Assembly: GCA_965279255.1 (NCBI GenBank) | Contig: OZ257146.1 | Location: 2,914,001-2,978,000 of the forward strand | Length of the DNA stretch: 64,000 nt | Source of the DNA: CAMFLJ01 sp965279255 | GTDB lineage: Bacteria > Actinomycetota > Acidimicrobiia > Acidimicrobiales > Acidimicrobilacustridaceae | Direction: 5' to 3' | Shown here: one piece after another, positions 57,339 through 64,000 of the stretch | Layout: every line of letters starts with the position of its first letter | Numbering within the stretch: the first letter of the stretch is position 1 | Notes under the pieces: generated by a model | The model's input: the letters and a program-made list of their open reading frames with translations, nothing else | The model's database searches: none | What the model was told of the DNA's origin: nothing | Position numbers and translations under genes: made by a program

Positions 57339-58469
57339 ATGGCCGAGCCCGGGGTCCAGCCGAAGGACCTCCAACACCTCCTCGAAGCGATCGTCACGGT
57401 CGGGTCGGAGCTGAGCCTTCCGGTCGTCCTGCGTCGCATCGTGGAGACCGCGACCGAGCTCGTCGACGCCCGCTACGGGGCTCTCGGAGTGCTCGACGAG
57501 TCGGGGACGACGCTGTCGGAGTTCCTCACCTCGGGCATCGACGACGCCGGCATGCAGGCCATCGGCTCGCCCCCGTCGGGTCACGGCATCCTCGGCCTGT
57601 TGATCGTCGACCCCCGCCCGATCCGCCTCCCCGACCTCGCCCAGCACCCGGACAGCTTCGGGTTCCCGCCGAACCATCCGCCGATGCGCAGCTTCCTCGG
57701 TGTGCCGATCCGCGTGCGGGGCCAGGTGTTCGGGAACCTCTACCTCACGGAGAAGGCCGACGGGGCCGAGTTCACCGACACCGACGAGGAGCTGGCCATC
57801 GGGCTGGCGGCCGCCGCCGGCGTCGCTGTCGACAACGCCCGCCTCCACGCCCGGGTCGGCGAGCTGCGCGTCGTCGAGGACCGCGAGCGCATCGCCCGCG
57901 ACCTCCACGACACCGTCATCCAGCGCCTGTTCGCCACCGGCCTGGCCCTCCAGGGCGCGGCCGCCCGGGCCGGCGACCCCGAGATGGTCGACCGCCTGCA
58001 GCACGCGGTCGAGGACCTCGACGACACCGTGCGCCACATCCGCACCACGATCTTCGAGCTCCAGCGCCAACGCATCCCGGGCCGCAGCATCCGCCAGGAG
58101 GTCCTCGACCTGGTGAGCGAGGCCGCCGAGCCGGCCGAGATCCACCACGTCGTGCGCTTCGACGGCCCGATCGACCTCGGGGTGCCCGACGACATCGCCG
58201 ACCAGCTCGTCGCCGTGGTGCGCGAGGCCGTCACCAACGTCGTGAAGCACGCGGGCGCACGCACGGTCGAGGTCGACCTCGTGCTCTCCGAGCACCACCT
58301 CGAGCTCGACGTCGCCGACGACGGCGCCGGCCTGCCCGAGGTCCTCCGCGCCGAGGGCAACGGGCTGCGCAACCTCCGCGCCCGGGCCGAGCGCCTCGGC
58401 GGCGAGATGCTCGTCGAGCCCGGCGAGCGGTCCGGCACGGTGCTCGTCTGGCGGGTCCCGCTGCCCTGA
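57339..58469 (+). CDS. GAF-domain sensor histidine kinase, DevS/DosT-like
   Basis: A 376-residue kinase. A single GAF domain (about 25-170) contains GFPPNHPPMRSFLGVPIRV, the segment that in DevS/DosT includes the haem-ligating His (here His113), followed by FGNLYLTEKADGAEF. HisKA_3 has DRERIARDLHDTVIQRLF (phospho-His190), and the HATPase has REAVTNVVKHAGA and NGLRNLRARAERLGG. DevS and DosT have two GAF domains; here only the haem-type one is kept. It probably senses O2, NO or redox state and phosphorylates the divergent DevR-like regulator. Confidence 0.9.
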   Translation: MAEPGVQPKDLQHLLEAIVTVGSELSLPVVLRRIVETATELVDARYGALGVLDESGTTLSEFLTSGIDDAGMQAIGSPPSGHGILGLLIVDPRPIRLPDLAQHPDSFGFPPNHPPMRSFLGVPIRVRGQVFGNLYLTEKADGAEFTDTDEELAIGLAAAAGVAVDNARLHARVGELRVVEDRERIARDLHDTVIQRLFATGLALQGAAARAGDPEMVDRLQHAVEDLDDTVRHIRTTIFELQRQRIPGRSIRQEVLDLVSEAAEPAEIHHVVRFDGPIDLGVPDDIADQLVAVVREAVTNVVKHAGARTVEVDLVLSEHHLELDVADDGAGLPEVLRAEGNGLRNLRARAERLGGEMLVEPGERSGTVLVWRVPLP

Positions 58470-58470
58470 G

Positions 58471-58515
58471 GTGACCGGTCGGGCCGTGACCGGTCGGGCC
58501 GTGACCGGTCGGGCC
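58471..58515. repeat. Tandem repeat, 15 bp x 3
   Basis: GTGACCGGTCGGGCC is repeated three times without interruption directly after the kinase stop. It contains the palindrome GACCGGTC. It could be a protein-binding array or simple slippage. Confidence 0.8.
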
Positions 58516-58552
58516 GTGCCCGCCCGACCAGGACCGGGCAGCCGGACCGACG

Positions 58553-59536
58553 GTGTGGGAAGGTCGGCGGGTGGCAGTCGTACCCGCCGTCACCACCACC
58601 GAGGGGTCAGCCCGGCGCGACGAAGGTCGCCTGCGCCACCCGGTCGACCTGAGGGCGACGGCCGGCGGCCTGGTGCGCGGCCGGGGCGACCCCACCGGTG
58701 CATGCGGCCCCGCCGAGCTGTGGTGGGCCACCAACACGCCGCTCGGGCCGGCGACGCTGCACCTGACGATCGACGGCCGCACCTGCCGAGCCGCCTCGGA
58801 GGCGTGGGGACCGGGTGCGGCGTGGGCGCTCGACCAGGTGCCCGACCTGCTGGGGCAGGACGACGACGTCGACGGCTTCAGCGACCTGCTCGAAGGTCTC
58901 GACGCGGTGGGTGCCGACCTGGTGCGCGACCTGCACCGGCGCGCGCCGGGGCTGCGCATGTCACGGTCGGGCGCACTGGTCGAGGCGCTCGTCCCGTCGA
59001 TCCTCGAGCAGAAGGTGATCGGAGCCGATGCTCGCGCGAGCTACCGGCGCCTCGTCCAACGCCACGGAACGCCAGCGCCCGGCCCCGACGTCGGCCTGCG
59101 GCTTCCACCGACGCCGGCGCAGCTGGCCGCCCTCCCCTACTGGGCCTTCCACCCACTCGGGGTCGAGCGGCGCCGGGCCGACACGGTCATCCGTGCGTGC
59201 CGGGTCGCCCACCGTCTGCAGGTCGGCTCGTGCACCGACGCCGAGCTGCAGCGGCGGCTGCTCACCATCCCCGGCATCGGCCCGTGGACGGTGGCCGAGG
59301 TCTCGCGCGTCGCGCTCGGGGACGCCGATGCGGTGAGCGTCGGCGACTACCACCTCCCCCACCAGGTGGCGTTCGCCTTCCTCGGCGAGCGCCGCGGGAG
59401 CGACGAGCTGATGCTCGAGCTGCTCGAGCCGTTCCGCCCCCACCGCCAGCGCGTCGTCCGTCTCATCGAACGGGGAGCGCCGTCACCGCCCCGGCGCGGC
59501 CCCCGCTACGAGCGCAGCCGGATCCGCTCCCTCTGA
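58553..59536 (+). CDS. AlkA-type DNA glycosylase (HhH-GPD superfamily)
   Basis: A 327-residue protein. The helix-hairpin-helix LLTIPGIGPWTVAEVSRVAL (near residue 230) and the catalytic Asp in VSVGDYHLPHQVAFAF identify an HhH-GPD glycosylase. VEALVPSILEQKVIGADARA is the preceding conserved helix. Relatives remove alkylated bases. The start is uncertain: GTG 58553 or GTG 58571, the latter giving VAVVPAVTTTEG. Confidence 0.85.
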   Translation: MWEGRRVAVVPAVTTTEGSARRDEGRLRHPVDLRATAGGLVRGRGDPTGACGPAELWWATNTPLGPATLHLTIDGRTCRAASEAWGPGAAWALDQVPDLLGQDDDVDGFSDLLEGLDAVGADLVRDLHRRAPGLRMSRSGALVEALVPSILEQKVIGADARASYRRLVQRHGTPAPGPDVGLRLPPTPAQLAALPYWAFHPLGVERRRADTVIRACRVAHRLQVGSCTDAELQRRLLTIPGIGPWTVAEVSRVALGDADAVSVGDYHLPHQVAFAFLGERRGSDELMLELLEPFRPHRQRVVRLIERGAPSPPRRGPRYERSRIRSL

Positions 59537-59591
59537 CCGGTGGCCGGCTGGGTGCTCCCCCACCCCGAACCGGTTAGGACACCACGATCCT

Positions 59592-59643
59592 CGTTCTTGT
59601 CGCGCTTTCCTGTCACCGGCGACAGGAAAGCGCGACAAGAACG
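59592..59643. terminator. Perfect 23-bp stem-loop between convergent genes
   Basis: 59592-59614 (CGTTCTTGTCGCGC...) is the exact inverse complement of 59621-59643, with the 6-nt loop ACCGGC. It is the longest perfect stem in the window, between the glycosylase stop and the stop of the kinase-fusion gene. Confidence 0.82.
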
Positions 59644-59696
59644 GAACAGCGGGGTGAATCACGGCGGGCGACCCAAGGCGACTGATCCCGGCGGGG

Positions 59697-61190
59697 TCAG
59701 TCGGCCCGGATGAGTCCCAGGGCCCGCTCGACGGCGGCCGGCACATCGCCACCGGTGTCGACCACCACGGCCTCCGGCCACGGGTCGGCGTCGGCGGCCA
59801 TGGCGGCGGCGACGATCGCATCGGCGTCGGACTCGTGGTCGCCGCGGTCGTGGCGGGCGGCCATGCGGGCGGCGGCGACGTCGGCCGGGCAGTCGCAGCG
59901 CAGCTCGGTGACCTCGGCCCCCGTCTCGGCGGCGAGGGCCCGGGCGGCGTCCCGATGGGCGACGTCGACCCACGAGGCGTCGAGGATCACCGATTCGCCG
60001 CGCTCGAGCAGGACCTTGGCCCGGCGCAGCAGGGTGGCGTAGGTGGCCTCGGTGACGGCGTCGGAGTACGCGCCGGTGCGGTAGTCGGCAGCGGTCGACG
60101 CGTCGGGCCCCGCCCCCACCAGCTCCTTGCGCAGAGGGTCGGAGGACAGCACCGCGGCATCGAGCGCCTCGGCCAGCTCCGACGCGAGGGTCGACTTGCC
60201 GGTGCCCGGCAGCCCACCCACCACGACCAGCCTGATGCGGGCCCGGCGGAGGTGGTCGAGGCACTGGTCGAGCCGAGCCCGGGCCTCGGCCACGCAGGCC
60301 TCGCGGTCCGGGCCGGGCTCGGTCTGGCGGCTCCGCAGGCCGGCGACCTTGGCGCGGACCAGCGCCCGGTAGGCGACGAACACGTCGACGAGCCCCGGCA
60401 GGGCGGTGTCGGCACTCATCTCCCGGTAGGTGTCGCGCAGGACCTCGGCGAGGTCGGGCCGGCCCAGCCGCTCGAGGTCCATCTCGAGGAAGGCCACGTC
60501 GTTCCAGACGTCGACGTGGCGGAGATGGTCGTCGAACTCGATGCAGTCGAGGATCCGGGGGCCGTCGTCGAGGCAGAAGATGTCCTCGCAGAGGAGGTCG
60601 CCGTGGCCGTCGACCGCGTGCCCCCCGGCGAGCCGGTCGGCGAACACCGCGGCCCGACCGTCGAGCCAACGCACCGCGAGGTGCTCGACCTCGGCCAGCG
60701 CGTCGGCCTCGAACACGGCGTCGGGACCGACGGTGAACGGCGCCATCTCGGCCAGGTTCGTCGCCCAGGCCTCGCTCACGGCGTCGTGGGACGCATCACG
60801 GTCGATCGCCGCACCCCGTGACGCCCCGGCGTGGAAGGCGGCGATGCGGTGGGCGACGGCCCGCACGTGATCGACGACCCCGGGATCGTCTTCGGTGACG
60901 AGCGTGGCCAGCCGCCGCTCCGGGGGCATCCGCCGCATCTCCACCACGTGCTCGATGTCGCGGCCGTCGCCGCCGACCACGTCGAGCACGCCCAGGTACA
61001 CGTCGGGGCTCAGGCGGCGGTTGAGTTGGACCTCACGCAGGCACGCCTCGGCGCGGGCCCCGACGGTGGAGAAGTCGAGGAAGGCGAACCGGACCGGCTT
61101 CTTGATCTTGTAGACCCGGTCACCCAGGAACACGAGCCGCGAGACGTGGGTCTCCACCACCCCGTCGGGGTGGTGGACCTCCTCGGGCAC
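59697..61190 (-). CDS. APH-like / P-loop kinase fusion (Rv2004c-like)
   Basis: A 497-residue two-domain protein. Residues ~1-310 are an aminoglycoside phosphotransferase-like domain (VYKIKKPVRFAFLDFSTV, DGHGDLLCEDIFCLDDGPRI with the catalytic Asp, DCIEFDDHLRHVDVWND). Residues ~315-497 are an AAA_33/zeta-type P-loop kinase (VVGGLPGTGKSTLASELAEA). The same fusion, at nearly the same length, is Rv2004c of the M. tuberculosis DosR regulon. The GTG at 61190 lies eight bases after the PPOX stop, so the two are one operon behind the box at 61697. Confidence 0.88.
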   Translation of the reverse strand: MPEEVHHPDGVVETHVSRLVFLGDRVYKIKKPVRFAFLDFSTVGARAEACLREVQLNRRLSPDVYLGVLDVVGGDGRDIEHVVEMRRMPPERRLATLVTEDDPGVVDHVRAVAHRIAAFHAGASRGAAIDRDASHDAVSEAWATNLAEMAPFTVGPDAVFEADALAEVEHLAVRWLDGRAAVFADRLAGGHAVDGHGDLLCEDIFCLDDGPRILDCIEFDDHLRHVDVWNDVAFLEMDLERLGRPDLAEVLRDTYREMSADTALPGLVDVFVAYRALVRAKVAGLRSRQTEPGPDREACVAEARARLDQCLDHLRRARIRLVVVGGLPGTGKSTLASELAEALDAAVLSSDPLRKELVGAGPDASTAADYRTGAYSDAVTEATYATLLRRAKVLLERGESVILDASWVDVAHRDAARALAAETGAEVTELRCDCPADVAAARMAARHDRGDHESDADAIVAAAMAADADPWPEAVVVDTGGDVPAAVERALGLIRAD

Positions 61191-61198
61191 GGCGGGCC

Positions 61199-61669
61199 TC
61201 AGCGGCAGCCGGCCGGGACTGCGTCCCGTCGGCCGGCGCCACTGGTGCCGTGCCGACTCCGGGTGCGGCGACCGCTCACGATGTCAGTGGTGATCATCAC
61301 CCACTGGTCGCTGCTGTCGGCCACCCAGGAGTTGAGGTCGAGGTCCGCGAGGGACGCGATGTCGGCGGGATCGGTGAGCACCGCCGAAGATCCTCGCACG
61401 AGAACGCTCCACGCCTCCCCGCTGTCGGGATCGATGTGGTCGGCCTCGAAGGCGACCACCGCGCCGCCGAGGGCGGCGTCGAGCTTGCTGCCGGCCGCGG
61501 TGCGCACGACCAGGCGATCGCCGTCGACGGCGAAGTTCACGGGGAGCACCACGGGGAGTGCGCTCATGGAGAGCCCGATGCGGCCCACCTCGGCGGACCT
61601 CAGCAGCGCGAAGCACTCGTCCCGCCCGAGCACCTCGAAGCCGTTCCGGTCCATTTCCATGGGGAACAT
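61199..61669 (-). CDS. PPOX-type flavin/F420-binding split-barrel protein
   Basis: A 156-residue paralogue of the protein at 50865: GRDECFALLRSAEVGRIGLS, LPVVLPVNFAVDGDRLVV and AAGSKLDAALGGAVVAFEAD align with it throughout. Cofactor could be FMN, haem or F420. ATG 61669, 61660 or 61654 are all possible starts. It precedes the Rv2004c-like gene in an operon with a good DosR-like box 28 bp upstream of the longest start. The C-terminus is Arg-rich. Confidence 0.82.
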   Translation of the reverse strand: MFPMEMDRNGFEVLGRDECFALLRSAEVGRIGLSMSALPVVLPVNFAVDGDRLVVRTAAGSKLDAALGGAVVAFEADHIDPDSGEAWSVLVRGSSAVLTDPADIASLADLDLNSWVADSSDQWVMITTDIVSGRRTRSRHGTSGAGRRDAVPAGCR

Positions 61670-61696
61670 CGTCGGCAATGGGGCCAAATCGCCACT

Positions 61697-61711
61697 AGGG
61701 CCGAATGTCCC
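61697..61711. promoter_or_regulatory. Candidate DevR/DosR box (best match)
   Basis: On the minus strand GGGACATTCGGCCCT matches the DosR core GGGACTTnnGnCCCT at all but one defined position. It lies 28-42 bp upstream of the PPOX/kinase operon and also 91 bp upstream of the divergent DNA ligase gene. Confidence 0.6.
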
Positions 61712-61801
61712 CGTCGTTCCCGCGATCGATCGGGCCAGAGGACACCTTCCCGTCGGTAACCGCACGCAGCGTGACCCCAGGGCCACCGGTACCCTCGCCC
61801 C

Positions 61802-62791
61802 ATGCCGGCACCCCTCCGACCCATGAAGGCGGTTCCGGCCACCGAACTGCCCACCGATCCCGCCCGCTGGGCCTACGAGGTCAAGTGGGACGGCATGCGG
61901 GTGGTCACGGTGGTCAACGACGGCCAGGCGGCCGCCTGGTCGGCCAACGGCACCGACGCCACCGCCCGGTTCCCGGAGCTCCAGGCCCTGGGCCCGGCCC
62001 TCGCCGGGCGGGGGCGCACCGTGCTCGACGGCGAGGTGGTGGCCCTCGACCCCGCCACCGGGCGCCCCGACTTCGGCCGCCTCCAGCCGCGGATGCAGGC
62101 GGGCTCGCCCGCCGCGGTGAGCCGCATCGCGGCGGAGGTCGCCGTGAGCTACGTGCTGTTCGACCTGCTCGAGCTCGATGGCCGCCCGCTGCTCGACGAG
62201 CCCTACGACGTGCGCCGGGCCCTCCTCGAGGACGCGGTGCCGACGGGACCGGGATGGTTGATCGCCGCTGCCCACACCGACGGCGAGGCCTTGCTGGCCG
62301 CGGTCGACGCGCAGGGGCTCGAAGGCGTCGTGGCCAAGCGACGCGACAGCCGCTACGAGCCGGGCCGCCGGTCGTCGGCGTGGGTCAAGGTGAAGGTCCG
62401 GCGCCGCCAGGAGCTGGTCGTCGCCGGTTGGCTGCCCGGCACCGGGGCCCGCGAGGCGACCTTCGGATCGCTGCTCGTCGGCTATCACGACCCCCCTGCG
62501 GAGGACGGGCGCGCGGCCGGCCCGCTGCGCTACGCCGGTCGGGTCGGCACCGGGTTCCGCGACGTCCTGCTCCGGAGCCTCCGCGCCCGCCTCGACGCCG
62601 AGGCGGTCGCCGAGTGCCCGTTCGACCCCGAGCCGCCCCGTGAGGTCACCCGGGTGGCGCGCTGGGTTCGGCCGTCGATGGTGGTCGAGGTCGCCCACGC
62701 CGAGTGGACCGCCGACGGGGTGCTGCGGCACCCCTCGTACCTCGGCGAGCGCACCGACAAGGCAGCTGACGAGGTCGGCCGGCTTCCCTAG
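61802..62791 (+). CDS. ATP-dependent DNA ligase (LigC/LigD ligase-domain type)
   Basis: A 329-residue stand-alone ligase. The nucleotidyl-acceptor Lys is in YEVKWDGMRVV (motif I, about residue 29), with DGEVVALD (motif III), VLFDLLELDGRPL, LEGVVAKRRDSRYEPG (motif IV) and AWVKVKVRR (motif V), then an OB-fold (FGSLLVGYHDP to RPSMVVEVAHAEWT). No polymerase, nuclease or Ku gene is adjacent in the window. ATG 61802 follows TACCCT by six bases. Confidence 0.92.
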   Translation: MPAPLRPMKAVPATELPTDPARWAYEVKWDGMRVVTVVNDGQAAAWSANGTDATARFPELQALGPALAGRGRTVLDGEVVALDPATGRPDFGRLQPRMQAGSPAAVSRIAAEVAVSYVLFDLLELDGRPLLDEPYDVRRALLEDAVPTGPGWLIAAAHTDGEALLAAVDAQGLEGVVAKRRDSRYEPGRRSSAWVKVKVRRRQELVVAGWLPGTGAREATFGSLLVGYHDPPAEDGRAAGPLRYAGRVGTGFRDVLLRSLRARLDAEAVAECPFDPEPPREVTRVARWVRPSMVVEVAHAEWTADGVLRHPSYLGERTDKAADEVGRLP

Positions 62792-62806
62792 CGCGATGCT
62801 GATCCG

Positions 62807-63229
62807 GTGCCGGCCGTCCCTCCCTCCGCCGACGACCACGACCTCGTCGTTCTGCGCGTGCCGGCGGAGCCCCGCTACGCCAGGGTCCTCCGGGTCGCCG
62901 TCGGTGCGTACGCGGTGCGCCTCGGCCTCCGGCCCGCCGAGGTGGAGGACCTCCGCCTCGCCGTCGACGAGGCCCTGATCCTGCTCATGGGCCCGACCGG
63001 CGCCGACGTGGCCGCCGACGGGCCCGGCCGGCCGATGATCGTGCTCACCCTCGACGCCGACCACGACCGTCCGCCGGTGTCGGTCGAGCTGCACCTCGAC
63101 CCCGGGCCCGACCTCAGCGAGCCCGACCCGTCGGCGCTGTCGCGCTTCGAGGAGATCGTGCCGCCCGCGGTGGCCATCGAGGCCGTCGACCAGCGACGCG
63201 GCCGCGTCGCCATGCGCCACCCCGCCTGA
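62807..63229 (+). CDS. RsbW-like HATPase-fold protein, degenerate
   Basis: A 140-residue protein matching the anti-sigma serine kinase layout. The front strands are VVLRVPAEPRYARVLRVAVG, and the helix is RPAEVEDLRLAVDEALILLM (near residue 45), where active RsbW has ExxxNxxxH. The Asn and the Gly-rich ATP lid are not visible, so ATP binding is probably lost. The end is VVPPAVAIEAVDQRRGRVAM-like. GTG 62807 with a 15-bp gap after the ligase gene suggests cotranscription. It may bind a sigma or anti-anti-sigma factor. Confidence 0.6.
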   Translation: MPAVPPSADDHDLVVLRVPAEPRYARVLRVAVGAYAVRLGLRPAEVEDLRLAVDEALILLMGPTGADVAADGPGRPMIVLTLDADHDRPPVSVELHLDPGPDLSEPDPSALSRFEEIVPPAVAIEAVDQRRGRVAMRHPA

Positions 63230-63244
63230 GGCGTCGACCGGACC

Positions 63245-63691
63245 TCAGCGCCCGGTGTGGCCGAACCCGCCCACGCCCCGGTGCGACTCACCCAGGTGGT
63301 CGAAGTCGTCGACCACCTCGAGCACGGCGTGGGAGACCTTCTGGATCACCAGCTGAGCGATGCGCTCCCCGCGCGTGACCTGGAAGGCCTCGGTGGGGTC
63401 GGTGTTGACGAGCAGCACCTTCAGCTCACCGCGGTAGCCGCTGTCGATCAGGCCCGGTGTGTTGAGGCACGTCACGCCATGTTTGAGGGCCAGCCCGCTG
63501 CGGGGCTGGATGAACCCCGCGTGGCCCTCGGGGATGGCCACGGCGATGCCGGTGGGCACGAGGGCCCGCCCACCGGCGGGGGCGAGCAGCACGTCCTCCC
63601 GGGCCGTCAGGTCGAGCCCCGCGTCGCCCGGACGGGCGTAGGAGGGAAGCGGCAGATCGGGATCGAGCTTCATCACATGGACTTCGAGCAC
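63245..63691 (-). CDS. dut: dUTP diphosphatase
   Basis: A 148-residue trimeric-type dUTPase hydrolysing dUTP to dUMP. The five motifs are DAGLDLTARED (1), RSGLALKHGV (2), GLIDSGYRGELKVLLVN (3), RGERIAQLVI (4) and GVGGFGHTGR (5). The GTG at 63691 was chosen because TACGAT lies six bases upstream; the long open frame beyond it runs across the divergent orn gene. Confidence 0.95.
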   Translation of the reverse strand: MLEVHVMKLDPDLPLPSYARPGDAGLDLTAREDVLLAPAGGRALVPTGIAVAIPEGHAGFIQPRSGLALKHGVTCLNTPGLIDSGYRGELKVLLVNTDPTEAFQVTRGERIAQLVIQKVSHAVLEVVDDFDHLGESHRGVGGFGHTGR

Positions 63692-63697
63692 GGCCGG

Positions 63698-63718
63698 ATC
63701 GTAGGCACGTCGTAGGAT
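63698..63718. promoter_or_regulatory. Back-to-back leaderless promoters for dut and orn
   Basis: TACGAT on the minus strand (63698-63703) ends six bases before the dut GTG. TAGGAT on the plus strand (63713-63718) ends seven bases before the orn GTG. The two -10 elements are only 9 bp apart, so polymerases at the two promoters would compete. Confidence 0.55.
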
Positions 63719-63725
63719 CCCCGAC

Positions 63726-64000
<275 letters not shown>

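Overview
The window is a high-GC (by eye above 70%) chromosomal segment of an actinobacterium. Mycothiol biosynthesis (MshA), a Rex-HemA-HemC heme operon, an RsiG-type anti-sigma protein, a DevR/DosR-type two-component system and many leaderless genes all fit Actinobacteria. The overall style suggests the class Acidimicrobiia, but that placement is inference. About 70 genes cover nearly all of it, and most lie in short operons with 4-base ATGA or GTGA overlaps.

Left part, 0-13.4 kb: a DHA2 drug exporter with a divergent TetR regulator and a clear palindromic operator; an AbiEi/DUF559 gene bracketed by two copies of a paired hairpin repeat; an AIM24 protein; a magnesium-type Nramp homologue (NRMT-like) in operon with a membrane-free MgtE_N/CBS protein and a structured leader carrying a possible proline-rich leader peptide; YaaA; and a five-gene sulfonate operon (binding protein, permease, ATPase, two TauD dioxygenases).

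13.4-41 kb: a CsoR/CopA/CopZ copper module with a visible operator; an FeS-type photolyase; TetR; an rRNA/tRNA methyltransferase of the SpoU family; a lipoprotein resembling a beta-lactamase but without catalytic residues; rex-sirohaem dehydrogenase-hemA-hemC; a seven-helix/CAP fusion; an ABC-2 exporter; SAM hydrolase; proC; mshA-ybjN; RsiG; a MoaD-like protein; phosphoglycerate-mutase-type phosphatase; an AarF kinase; a four-gene glycolipid-type operon (PIG-V-like GT-C, GT2, ChbG deacetylase, methyltransferase); and an RDD protein with twelve 9-residue repeats.

41-46.6 kb: a lower-GC island inserted at a tRNA-Lys-like site and bounded by 66-bp direct repeats. It is the fossil of a pSAM2-like integrative element. 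The integrase is frameshifted and has Cys in place of the catalytic Tyr, and the Rep gene is broken. The cargo is intact: a SIR2-family protein, and an HTH regulator overlapping a protein of unknown function.

46.6-64 kb: QueD, a TlpA/DsbB pair, then a cluster that looks like a DevR/DosR dormancy regulon: multicopper oxidase, two PPOX/flavin-binding proteins, two universal stress proteins, long HPF, a CtpE-like ATPase, an Rv2004c-like APH-kinase fusion, and the DevR/DevS-like pair. Four sites resembling DosR boxes lie upstream of these genes. The window ends with an AlkA-type glycosylase, an ATP-dependent DNA ligase, an HATPase-like protein, dUTPase and the start of oligoribonuclease.

Two genome-wide habits are visible. 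A TAnnnT-type -10 hexamer sits 6-9 bases before many start codons (leaderless transcription). A long, near-perfect stem-loop without a T-tract sits in every convergent junction wider than about 50 bp.
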